Below, in pieces: positions 53,927 to 61,304 of a stretch of 64,000 bases of DNA; position 1 is the first letter of the stretch, and every line of letters begins with the position of its first letter. The position numbers were made by a program, and so were the translations under genes. The DNA lies in NCBI GenBank assembly GCA_963773605.1, contig CAVZBT010000012.1, forward strand, positions 682,001 to 746,000, written 5' to 3'. The notes beneath the pieces were generated by a model. It was not told the DNA's origin. It made no database searches and worked only from the letters and a program-made list of their open reading frames with translations. The stretch is from CAVZBT01 sp963773605. Its GTDB lineage: Bacteria; Acidobacteriota; UBA6911.

Positions 53927-54643
53927 TCACAGGACCATCCGCCCGACAGCATCGGACGCTGCCGCACCCAGCCACAGTTTCAACACCACGTAAACCACGA
54001 TGACCAGCGCGACCGCCGCGGTTCCGGCAACCCACGCCCATACGGGGACCGTCTGCCGAGGCCTTTCGACCCGCTCCTCGGGGACCTTCCAGTGCGGCGA
54101 GAGCCCCGGGGCGCCGCCCCGGTACTGCTGCACCTCCTGGACGACCTCGTGCGTGAGGCTGGCGAGTTCGTCTCCCGCCCTCATCTTGTACTTGCCCTGG
54201 AACCCGAGGATAAGGACCACGCAAAAGACCTCGAGCAGGTCGGCCTTCTTCCTCGCCTTCTGCCGGACGCGATCGAGCAGATCGAAGAAACGCTCCCCCG
54301 CCAGCTGCTCCCCGAAGTACTCGAGTTGCAGCGGGCGCGCGGCCCACTGGTCCTTGAACGACCACCTCGAGTTGAGCATCGTTTCATCGATGAGGGCGCA
54401 CAGGGCATAGCGGCTCGCCTTGGCATCCTCCTCGCTGTGTCCCGACTTGGCCGCCTGGCCATCAAACGTGCGCAGCATTGCGGCGATGCTTTTCCGCAGA
54501 TCGTCGGGGTGCCCAGGGTCGTTGCCGCCCCGGATGTGGAAGATGAGGAGGAAAGCGTCGCGGCAGAGGTCCACCAGGGTCTTTGACCCGGTCGACCCTG
54601 CCCCGAAATCCGTGCTGTCGAAGTCGTCCCGTGACGATGGCAT
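53927..54643 (-). CDS. tssL: T6SS membrane-complex protein TssL (DotU)
   Basis: 238 residues of the DotU/TssL family. The cytoplasmic hook domain shows LVDLCRDAFLLIFHIRGGND, KASRYALCALIDETMLNSRWSFKDQWAARPLQLEYFGEQLAGERFFDLLDRV (spread over about residues 85-140) and VFCVVLILGFQGKYKM. One C-terminal membrane helix, WAWVAGTAAVALVIVVYVV (about 204-222), leaves a short periplasmic tail. There is no OmpA-like peptidoglycan-binding extension, so wall anchoring must come from another protein; the FHA-SLT or PEGA proteins are candidates by inference. Confidence 0.92.
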   Translation of the reverse strand: MPSSRDDFDSTDFGAGSTGSKTLVDLCRDAFLLIFHIRGGNDPGHPDDLRKSIAAMLRTFDGQAAKSGHSEEDAKASRYALCALIDETMLNSRWSFKDQWAARPLQLEYFGEQLAGERFFDLLDRVRQKARKKADLLEVFCVVLILGFQGKYKMRAGDELASLTHEVVQEVQQYRGGAPGLSPHWKVPEERVERPRQTVPVWAWVAGTAAVALVIVVYVVLKLWLGAAASDAVGRMVL

Positions 54644-54652
54644 TTCGGCACC

Positions 54653-56005
54653 TCAGTCCTTCACGGCATACAGTTCCAGCTTCAGCTCGGGAAACTCGGC
54701 GGGAAAATAGATGCAGACGCTGCGCGAGGCGGCAATGGTGTCCCAGTACGTGCCGAGCTTCTCCAGGCGGAAGTATTTGAAACCCATGCGGGCCGGGATG
54801 GGTCCGGGGGGGATGGGGACGGGGCGCAGCAATACTCCCGGCAGCGCCTGCCCCAGGAGATAGTTGATCGTATCGAGCGAGGCGATCTTGGTTTTGCGCG
54901 GCACACGCTCGATGATTTGTGTCTCGGGGATCCGTGCGTACACGCCCAGGAAGAACTCGGCCTGTGTCAGCAGCCGGTCGTCCAGTATGCGCCCGACATA
55001 GAGCGATTCCTTGGTCCGCTCCAGCGGTATGGGGACGCAGCGGGTCGGGATGACCGTCTCCAGCAGGACGCGCAGCCGACGGTCGAGCTCCGTGAAGGTG
55101 CGGGTGAGGTCGCTGTGGAAGTACTTCGGGATATCCCCCGGGCTCGCGTCGGTGACGAAGGTCGTCAGCTCCGCCGCAAGGCGCGCCATCGCGAGATACA
55201 ACTGCTCCGGATGGATCTTCTGCACGTGATGAAAGTGCATCACGACCGGCAGGTACGAGTTGACCGTGTGGAGCAGCCAGAAGTTGGCGACATCCGAGGT
55301 CGTGAAATCCGCCATCCCCGGGCCTTTCTGGCGCCGCTGGTCCGACAGGGTCACGCTCTTGGCCGTCAGCACCTCATAGAGGCGGCGCACGATGTCGGCG
55401 AGGTACTTCGAGGCCGTCAGCGCGGTGGCGGGCGGGATGAAGAAGTCCTCCAGCACGACCTTGCCTTCAGGCGTCCGCCGCAGCTCGGCGACCTTCAGTG
55501 AAACGTGGCCGGAGACGTCCTCTCCCAGCAGCAGCCGGACGTTCTTCGTGGCCAGCGTCACGGGCTGCGGGTTCTCCCCGGTGTTCTCGTCCGCCACCGA
55601 AGCCGACGTCATGCGGAAGCGCGCCATCGAGTCGGTCGGGGCGTCGCCGTTGGATCTCAGGTTCGCCCCTCCGGGGCGCAGCGAGGGGACGGCGAGGTGA
55701 ACGCTCAGCCGCTCGCTGGACGGAGAAAACTCCGTCGAGAAGTTTCGGCTGGGGGGCGCCGGATCGGTCTCAGGGATGTTGAGCGGCATGCCGTCGGGGA
55801 AGACGGCCCGACAGCGCAGCAGTTCCACCACCCCGTTCTGAAGCGCCTCCGCGTTGAATTCCAGCTCCTCCGCTCCCCAGGCGAACGTGCTGAGCGAGCG
55901 CAGCCGGAAGCCGACGAACTCCTCGTAGTAGCGGTCCCACTGCTGAAAATGCTGCGGGGTCAGAAACAAACCCTCGCTCCAGAGCACTTTTTCCAGGCGT
56001 GTCAT
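54653..56005 (-). CDS. tssK: T6SS baseplate protein TssK
   Basis: 450 residues of the TssK family (ImpJ/VasE), which links the baseplate to the TssL/TssM membrane complex. The canonical start is plain: KVLWSEGLFLTPQHFQQWDRYYEEF, then GAEELEFNAEALQNGVVELLRCRAVFPDG. Later landmarks: FFIPPATALTASKYLADIVRRLYE, FWLLHTVNSYLPVVMHFHHVQKIHPEQLYLAMARLAAELTTF (about 250-290), the ARIPETQIIERVPRKTKIAS stretch and the C-terminal YFRLEKLGTYWDTI. The start lies 11 bases beyond the tssJ stop. Confidence 0.93.
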   Translation of the reverse strand: MTRLEKVLWSEGLFLTPQHFQQWDRYYEEFVGFRLRSLSTFAWGAEELEFNAEALQNGVVELLRCRAVFPDGMPLNIPETDPAPPSRNFSTEFSPSSERLSVHLAVPSLRPGGANLRSNGDAPTDSMARFRMTSASVADENTGENPQPVTLATKNVRLLLGEDVSGHVSLKVAELRRTPEGKVVLEDFFIPPATALTASKYLADIVRRLYEVLTAKSVTLSDQRRQKGPGMADFTTSDVANFWLLHTVNSYLPVVMHFHHVQKIHPEQLYLAMARLAAELTTFVTDASPGDIPKYFHSDLTRTFTELDRRLRVLLETVIPTRCVPIPLERTKESLYVGRILDDRLLTQAEFFLGVYARIPETQIIERVPRKTKIASLDTINYLLGQALPGVLLRPVPIPPGPIPARMGFKYFRLEKLGTYWDTIAASRSVCIYFPAEFPELKLELYAVKD

Positions 56006-56016
56006 CGTTGCCGTTC

Positions 56017-56478
56017 CTATTTCCCCGTCGAACTCAGTTCGATGCTCTGCTCGCGCAGGCTGAAGGTGATCTTCTGCGCTTTTCCCTTGAGCGGAACGAT
56101 CCTGCGCCAGCTGTCGCCGGAGGGGTTGCGGAACAGGGCGACCACCCCGAGGTAGGCGGCCATCGGATTAGCCTTGACCTCGAGCATCTCCTGAGTCCCG
56201 GGCTGTACGATCCGTTCCTGCCGGTCGAGGAAGTCATCCGAGAGCGTCTCACGGTCCGCCTTCCAAATGGCGTTGTAGTCCGCCGCCTCCAGGCGCCCCT
56301 TGTCCTTCAGCTGGTAGACGCGGACCACCACCGACAAAGGCTGCCCTCCCGGGTCGGTGTTGACGTTGGCGGCGGCGGCAAGAACCATGTTTACGCGCGC
56401 GGGCTCTTTCGGGCACCCGAGCGTGAACAGCAGACTCGCTATCAGAATCGACCACACCAAGTACCTTTCGGATCGCAT
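56017..56478 (-). CDS. tssJ: T6SS outer-membrane lipoprotein TssJ
   Basis: 153 residues beginning MRSERYLVWSILIASLLFTLGC, a lipoprotein signal with lipobox LFTLGC, so the mature protein is attached at C22 and predicted in the outer membrane. The mature part is a beta-sandwich of the TssJ/VasD type with VNMVLAAAANVNTDPGGQPLSVVVRVYQLKD, ADYNAIWKADRETLSDDFL and the closing WRRIVPLKGKAQKITFSL. It recruits TssM and TssL. The ATG at 56476-56478 is set by the signal peptide; upstream codons read into REP-like repeat copy 2. Confidence 0.9.
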   Translation of the reverse strand: MRSERYLVWSILIASLLFTLGCPKEPARVNMVLAAAANVNTDPGGQPLSVVVRVYQLKDKGRLEAADYNAIWKADRETLSDDFLDRQERIVQPGTQEMLEVKANPMAAYLGVVALFRNPSGDSWRRIVPLKGKAQKITFSLREQSIELSSTGK

Positions 56479-56522
56479 AGTTTTCCCCGAGGTGTGCAAT
56501 GGGTTTCCGAGCGCTGCATGTG

Positions 56523-56551
56523 AGCATACGACATTCGTATTCAGCCGGCAA
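56523..56551 (-). promoter_or_regulatory. Predicted sigma-70 promoter for the tssJKLM operon
   Basis: On the minus strand TTGCCG (56551-56546), 17-base spacer, TATGCT (56528-56523). Transcription would start near 56516, about 38 bases before the tssJ ATG. Confidence 0.6.
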
Positions 56552-56569
56552 GACGAGTTCCAGGTGCGG

Positions 56570-56622
56570 GTGCGGCGGCTCGACGCCGCCTTGCGGACGG
56601 CGCCCAGGCGCCGCCCGCAAGG
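56570..56622. repeat. REP-like palindromic repeat, copy 2
   Basis: Starts with the same GTGCGGCGGCTCGACGCCGC as copy 1 and continues into a hairpin of TTGCGG-ACGGCGCC...GGCGCC-CCGCAA type. Same orientation as copy 1 at 31918, so the two are direct repeats bracketing the 24.6 kb minus-strand arm of the T6SS. Confidence 0.65.
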
Positions 56623-56671
56623 CACCACGGAAAACAGACGCCCTGAATCCGGCGTCCACAGGATCGTGTCA

Positions 56672-57619
56672 TTATTTCTGGAGCAGCGTAAGCATGACGT
56701 TGCGATAGGAAACGGCGCCGTGGTCCCCCTGCAGCATGAGCGGGCCGGGCTCGCCCTCGCGGCTGTGGAGCGCCCCCCCAGTGATCCCCGGGATCTCCTT
56801 GTCGTCGATGACGGTCCTGCCGTTGAGGGTTATCGTCACCCACCGCCCGACGAGCGTGATGTCGTAGACCTGCCACTCCCCGGCCTTCTTCGCCGCATTT
56901 TCGGTGGGATCGATAAACCCGTAGAGTCCGCCCACGAGATGGCTCTCAGGCGGCTTCCCGATGTCGTCCTGCACCTGGACCTCGTATCGCCCCCGGAGAT
57001 AGATCCCGCTGTTGCTCTTCGGAGCCACGTTGAACTCCAGGTGCAGCTTGAAGTCCGCGAATTGCTGCTGACTCACGATGTCGCTGGACGGCATCGTGTT
57101 TTGCATGACCCCGTTCACAACTTTCCAGCCGTTCGGGAGCGACGGGTCCTTCAGCTTCCAGCCGGACATGTCCTTCCCGTTGAACAGCGCCACCGGGGTT
57201 CCCCACTTGATGTTTTTCGGCTTCGGCAGCGCCGGTGCCCTCACCGCGACCCATGGGAGGACGCCGTCCTCTCCGTCGGTGGTGCCCTTCAGCCGGCCGC
57301 CCGACAGCGTTCCGGTAAACGAAATGTCCTTCTTGATCTTTTCGTACTGGGGGGGCAGCGAGAACTTCAGGGTGCCGTTGGCAAATTCGAGCTGCTTGAT
57401 CGGCCGGGCGCTTCCCACCTTGCCGACGAAGCGGCCGGCGAGCTGGCCGTCCCTGGAGGTGAATTCAAACCAGGAAGGGTACGTGTGGGGCGCGGTGCCG
57501 ACCGTCAGGTCCCACCGGCCCACGATTTCAGGCTGCGCGGCCTGGACTCCTCCCGAAAGCAGGGCCAGGGACGCGAGGGTAAGAACAAACGTGAGCGAAG
57601 TGCGATATCGACCGGGCAT
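56672..57619 (-). CDS. Exported DUF1080 (3-keto-disaccharide hydrolase-like) protein
   Basis: 315 residues with a signal peptide (MPGRYRTSLTFVLTLASLALLSGG). Residues about 30-125 form a beta-rich N-terminal part, and 140-315 the DUF1080 concanavalin-like domain: VALFNGKDMSGWK, WKVVNGVMQNT, FADFKLHLEFNVAPKSNSGIYLRGRYEVQVQD, HLVGGLYGFIDP, GEWQVYDITLVGRWVTITLNG and a final ALHSREGEPGPLMLQGDHG. The family includes 3-keto-glycoside hydrolases and is abundant in Acidobacteriota, Planctomycetota and Verrucomicrobiota. It follows the GDPD gene on the same strand with a gap of about 75 bases. Substrate is not inferable. Confidence 0.88.
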   Translation of the reverse strand: MPGRYRTSLTFVLTLASLALLSGGVQAAQPEIVGRWDLTVGTAPHTYPSWFEFTSRDGQLAGRFVGKVGSARPIKQLEFANGTLKFSLPPQYEKIKKDISFTGTLSGGRLKGTTDGEDGVLPWVAVRAPALPKPKNIKWGTPVALFNGKDMSGWKLKDPSLPNGWKVVNGVMQNTMPSSDIVSQQQFADFKLHLEFNVAPKSNSGIYLRGRYEVQVQDDIGKPPESHLVGGLYGFIDPTENAAKKAGEWQVYDITLVGRWVTITLNGRTVIDDKEIPGITGGALHSREGEPGPLMLQGDHGAVSYRNVMLTLLQK

Positions 57620-57693
57620 TTCTCTCCTTCTCCTATGTAAGAATCAGACTTCGTACTGACTCGGAAACAACCACCGGGAGTGCGCACCGGAGC

Positions 57694-58719
57694 TCAGTCC
57701 GGGGCTCGGCCCCGGACTGCTTCCTTCCAAAGATCGGGGTAATCGCAGAATCCCCCGTCGATCCCGAGGTCGAGATAGTGCCGGATCTCCTCGATGAGGT
57801 TCTGGCGCACCGTCGACCCGTTCTCTTCCAGTTGGTCCAGCGGCTTGCGCACGACCGCGGTTGTGCTGCCCCGGAACGTGTACGGGTGAATCTTGAGACC
57901 TGCGCCGTGGAGCGCATCCACGTCGGACCGCCGGGTCACCATCGCCCTGTCCGGCCCGACACCGTAGGCGTAGACACCGATCTCGGCGGCGAGTTCAGGG
58001 GTGACGCGGCGGGTGTCCTCCCGGCCGGGGTCCTCCATCGGCAGCAACTGCACCCGCCGGTACTGCGGGCCGATCTGCGCCAGGCGCAAAAGGCTCGCTT
58101 TCGAAAAAGACTGGATGAGTACAGGAGAGCCCGAGGCCCCAGATCCTGCAAGCCCATGCGCCGCCAGGATCTGCACGAGCCGGGCGACCATGTCGTGGCC
58201 CAGCTTGCGGTAGAAATCCACATGTTTGGTCTCTATGTACAGTCCGGCGTGCCCTTTTACTTCGCGGATCGCCTCGTCGAGCGTCTGAATCCGCTGCCCC
58301 GCGTATTCGGCCCTCGCAGAAAACGGGTTCGCCCGGTTGTACCACGACCCCGCATCGAGGGTCTTCAACTCCGCGAGGGTGAAGTCGACCGCATACCAAC
58401 CGCGTCGCACGGATCCTGTGCCCGAAGGGTCGCGCGCCGTAGCCCTGTCAGGGAAGCGGCTGGCGATGTCCGTGGTCCGGCTGAGTTCGGCGTCGTGCGA
58501 ACAGATCAGCGCGCCGTCGCTCGTCATCTGCAGGTCCTGCTCGACGAAGTCGGCCTGCATCCGGATCGCCAGCCGATACGCCGCCGGCGTGTGTTCGGGG
58601 GCGTAGCCGGACGCACCCCGGTGTGCGACAAGGATCGGGAACGGCGCAGGGGGATTCTGGCTCATTGAACTCCACCCCAGGACGAGGGCCCAGCACACCC
58701 ACATGGCGGCCCGAATCAT
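57694..58719 (-). CDS. Exported glycerophosphodiester phosphodiesterase
   Basis: 341 residues from the ATG at 58717-58719, with a signal-like N-terminus (MIRAAMWVCWALVLGWSSMS). GDPD-family catalytic residues are present: AHRGASGYAPEHT (H33, R34), DFVEQDLQMTSDG (E60, D62) and the second catalytic histidine H75 in ICSHD. Also YIETKH and a late DLGIDGGFCDYPDL. It hydrolyses glycerophosphodiesters to glycerol-3-phosphate and an alcohol, probably in the periplasm. A long insertion with PVLIQSFSKASL is normal for GlpQ-like enzymes. The codons upstream of the chosen start lie in a repeat-rich regulatory region and are not coding. Confidence 0.88.
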   Translation of the reverse strand: MIRAAMWVCWALVLGWSSMSQNPPAPFPILVAHRGASGYAPEHTPAAYRLAIRMQADFVEQDLQMTSDGALICSHDAELSRTTDIASRFPDRATARDPSGTGSVRRGWYAVDFTLAELKTLDAGSWYNRANPFSARAEYAGQRIQTLDEAIREVKGHAGLYIETKHVDFYRKLGHDMVARLVQILAAHGLAGSGASGSPVLIQSFSKASLLRLAQIGPQYRRVQLLPMEDPGREDTRRVTPELAAEIGVYAYGVGPDRAMVTRRSDVDALHGAGLKIHPYTFRGSTTAVVRKPLDQLEENGSTVRQNLIEEIRHYLDLGIDGGFCDYPDLWKEAVRGRAPD

Positions 58720-58730
58720 GTTCGCTCCAC

Positions 58731-58765
58731 ATTTGTCGTGCTTTTGTCGTGCTTTTCGCGACAAG
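58731..58765. promoter_or_regulatory. Possible operator in the GDPD/TPR divergent region
   Basis: Two direct copies of TTTGTCGTGC followed by TTTTCGCGACAA. On either strand the outer parts form TTGTCG...CGACAA, an inverted repeat. It lies between the GDPD start and the TATAAT of the divergent TPR gene, a good place for a shared regulator site. Confidence 0.4.
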
Positions 58766-58772
58766 TGAACTC

Positions 58773-58778
58773 TATAAT
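58773..58778 (+). promoter_or_regulatory. Predicted -10 box for the TPR gene
   Basis: A perfect TATAAT about 85 bases upstream of the TPR gene start. The -35 region is poor, suggesting an activator or an alternative arrangement. Confidence 0.45.
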
Positions 58779-58862
58779 AGGCCAAATTCGCTGAGCACAA
58801 ACCATAATTACCGCGGCGCCCCAGTCGCCAGCACGCGCCGCAGTCTTGCCTGCCGGACGCCT

Positions 58863-59837
58863 ATGTGCCGATGTCTGCAGTGGCTGATTCTCGTCGCCTG
58901 CTCCCCGTCTCTCACCGCCATGGCCGACGATCCCGGTCCTTATCGAATCTGCGGCCGGGTGGTCCGGCCCGACGGTGAGGCATTCCACAATCCCAGGCCC
59001 GTGGTCGTCCTCAACTCGGCCGCTGTCCCGGTCTCCCACCAGACGGTCGCAGCGGCGGACGGCAATTTCGCATTCGAACGGCTGAGCGCCGGCGTCTACA
59101 CCCTCGTCGCCGCAGTCCCCGGGGTGCCGCCACTGAGAAAAACGGTTGAAGTCGGACCCCCGTTCGCCGACACCCGCAACGCGATCCGGATCGAACTCCG
59201 CCTCGAGAGCAGCTCCGCACGATGGCAGAGCGTCTCGCTTGGGGAACTTGCGGTGCCCGAACGGGCCCGGGACGAGCATGCAAGATCGCGGCTGCGGCTG
59301 AGCAAGAGCGATGTCAAGGGGGCAATCGAGTGCCTGAAAAAGGCCCTGAAGCTGGCTCCGCAATTCGCCGCCGCATGGAACGACCTCGGGGCGATCGCGT
59401 TTCGTCACCAGGACTACCCGCAGGCCGAGTCCTGTTTTCGAGAGGCGCTCAGGCGGCAGCCGGAGTTGTATCCCCCGCTGGTGAACCTGGGAAACGTCTT
59501 GCTGTCCGAAAGGAAGATACGCGAGTCACTCGACGTCAACCTGCGAGCGGTGGAGCAAAACCCTGCGGACCCTATGGCTGAAGCCCAGCTCGGATTGAGC
59601 TATTTGTACGTGGACAACGAGGAGATGGCGCTCGTCCACTTGAAGAAAGCGAAAGCGCTCGATCCGGCCCATTTCAGCTACCCTCAGTTGCACCTGATGG
59701 AGATATACAGCCGCAGGGGAGACCGCTCCGCCGCCGCGGCGGAAATGGAGGAGTTCCTGCGCCTGCATCCGGGCTCCCGGCTGGCGTCCTCGATACGACG
59801 GCGTCTCGAGAACACGCGCGAACTCCTCGCCCACTGA
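58863..59837 (+). CDS. Exported protein with carboxypeptidase-regulatory-like domain and TPR repeats
   Basis: 324 residues from the ATG at 58863, with a short hydrophobic signal (CLQWLILVACSPSLTAMA). Residues about 27-110 form a carboxypeptidase-regulatory-like beta-sandwich (ICGRVVRPDGEAF, DGNFAFERLSAGVYTLVAAVPG). Residues about 140-320 are at least four TPR units (SDVKGAIECLKKALKLAPQFAAAWNDLGAIAF, DYPQAESCFREALRRQPELYPPLVNLGNVLL, then two more). Probably a periplasmic scaffold, function unknown. A longer upstream open frame exists but covers the promoter region. Confidence 0.75.
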   Translation: MCRCLQWLILVACSPSLTAMADDPGPYRICGRVVRPDGEAFHNPRPVVVLNSAAVPVSHQTVAAADGNFAFERLSAGVYTLVAAVPGVPPLRKTVEVGPPFADTRNAIRIELRLESSSARWQSVSLGELAVPERARDEHARSRLRLSKSDVKGAIECLKKALKLAPQFAAAWNDLGAIAFRHQDYPQAESCFREALRRQPELYPPLVNLGNVLLSERKIRESLDVNLRAVEQNPADPMAEAQLGLSYLYVDNEEMALVHLKKAKALDPAHFSYPQLHLMEIYSRRGDRSAAAAEMEEFLRLHPGSRLASSIRRRLENTRELLAH

Positions 59838-59838
59838 A

Positions 59839-60210
59839 CTACCACTCCGAACCGTGGGGACTGGCAGGCTCGACGATATCGCGGAAACGAACGACCGTCT
59901 TGATTCCGCCGGCGGACTCGATCTCGATCAAACGGTCTGCGCCCTCCTCGGTCTGCTCCAGCCAGAGGCGGTGCGGTTCCTCGATGAAGTGCGTCGTGTG
60001 CGCCCTCGGGCCGTTGGCCGTTGTGATGGAGATTAAATGCTCCCCGCGTTTCGCGTTGATGCCCAGCAGCGGGACCTGCTTGACCTCCGTTTGAGTCCCC
60101 AGATCGGGGGACAGGACGTCCACGGTAATGCGCCAGTGCTCGTGGCGCCGGCTGAAACCGTTGAGAAAAGAGTTCCATTCATCGCGCGGGATTTCTTTCG
60201 TGTACGTCAC
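59839..60210 (-). CDS. DUF5335 family protein
   Basis: 123 residues, cytoplasmic, matching the DUF5335 pattern: TKEIPRDEWNSFLNGFSRRHEHWRITVDVL at the start, VPLLGINAKRG, and a C-terminal LIEIESAGGIKTVVRFRDIVEPA. Members are small proteins of unknown function, often found near stress genes. It is convergent with the TPR gene and ends one base beyond it. The gap to exonuclease III (60211-60490) holds a hairpin but no gene. Confidence 0.75.
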   Translation of the reverse strand: MTYTKEIPRDEWNSFLNGFSRRHEHWRITVDVLSPDLGTQTEVKQVPLLGINAKRGEHLISITTANGPRAHTTHFIEEPHRLWLEQTEEGADRLIEIESAGGIKTVVRFRDIVEPASPHGSEW

Positions 60211-60349
60211 CTACTTCTCCGTTTAAGCCCATCCCCGGAGTGGACGCAACAAATGTTCCAAATGGCCCGCGGCAAACCCTTACCCCTAAGCCATTTGCGG
60301 CGTGTCTTGCAGGGCGTCAATCCCGCGGGAGCCCAAACCGGGGAAAAGT

Positions 60350-60367
60350 GGGCGGGTCGGCCCGCCC
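60350..60367. other. GC-rich hairpin upstream of exonuclease III
   Basis: GGGCGGG-TCGG-CCCGCCC, a perfect seven-pair stem with a stable tetraloop in the 280-base gap between the DUF5335 and exonuclease genes. No T-run follows on either strand, so it is not a classic terminator. Confidence 0.45.
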
Positions 60368-60490
60368 CGGATAGGCCACAGCCCCGGGGATTGTCGAGCA
60401 ATCCATAGATTGAGCAGGATCCACGGGTCGCTGCGGATTCCTGCCCCGTGGTGCTAAACTGTCGGTCGCAGCGGAGCGGGAGAGGAGCGC

Positions 60491-61255
60491 ATGAAGATCG
60501 CGACATGGAACGTCAACGGCATTCGCGCGCGGGAAAACCAGTTCATCGAGTGGGTCGGGCGCGACCGGCCGGATGTGGTGTGTTTACAGGAAATCAAGGC
60601 AGCCGTCTCCCAGGTGCCGTCCGCTTTATGCGAGATGCCGGACTACTGGTGCCACTGGCACGGCGAGCGCGCCTACTCCGGGGTCGGGCTGCACATACGC
60701 AAGGACTCCTGCGCAGGCGACCGGCCCGACTTCACGCATCCCGCGTTTGACCACGAGACTCGCATTGTCACGGCCCGGGTCGGCAACCTGGTATTGGGGT
60801 CGGTGTATGTGCCGAACGGGGGCAAAGACTTCGCGGCGAAAATCCGCTTCCTCGAAGCGATGGAACGCTACGTCGCGGAGACGCACGACTCCGGGCTGGA
60901 GCTAATCCTCTGCGGGGATATCAACATCGCCCGCACCGAAATGGACGTTCACCCCAAGGAGCGGAAACCCGGCGCCATCGGGCAGCTCCCTGAGGAGCGG
61001 GAACTGTTCGAGCGGATCCTTTCGAGGGGACTGGTCGACGTCGGCCGCGCGCTCGATCCAGGCAACGAGAATCTTTTTACCTGGTGGGCCCCCTGGCGCA
61101 ACCTGCGTCAGCGAAACATCGGCTGGCGCCTCGATTATGTGCTGGCCAGCCGTTCGCTCGCCGGGCGCGCCTCCACGTGCACCGTGCTTGCGCAATTCGG
61201 CACGAGCGACCACGCTCCTGTCGTGGCCGAGTTCGTTCCCGCTGCCGGGCCGTAG
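60491..61255 (+). CDS. xth: Exodeoxyribonuclease III
   Basis: 254 residues of the exonuclease III/AP endonuclease family, which cuts DNA at abasic sites and trims 3' ends in base-excision repair. Catalytic features: ATWNVNGIR (N7), LQEIKA (metal-binding E34), the YVPNGG tyrosine, CGDINIARTEMD (D and N of the active site), WWAPWRNLRQRNIGWRLDYVL and the final TSDHAPVVAEF with the catalytic D-H pair. Length is normal. GGAG lies close before the ATG. Stand-alone gene with a plausible TAAACT -10 box upstream. Confidence 0.93.
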   Translation: MKIATWNVNGIRARENQFIEWVGRDRPDVVCLQEIKAAVSQVPSALCEMPDYWCHWHGERAYSGVGLHIRKDSCAGDRPDFTHPAFDHETRIVTARVGNLVLGSVYVPNGGKDFAAKIRFLEAMERYVAETHDSGLELILCGDINIARTEMDVHPKERKPGAIGQLPEERELFERILSRGLVDVGRALDPGNENLFTWWAPWRNLRQRNIGWRLDYVLASRSLAGRASTCTVLAQFGTSDHAPVVAEFVPAAGP

Positions 61256-61304
61256 AGCGAGGATTCCGGGCCTGCCGCCGCGTCTGCGGCGTTGTCGACG
61301 CGCG

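Noticed and set aside
46959..56478. Interpretation as an extracellular contractile injection system or prophage tail
   Set aside because: TssJ, TssL, TssM, TssK and ClpV are all present, which is specific to T6SS; no tail tape-measure, eCIS-type tube initiator or lysis genes were seen.
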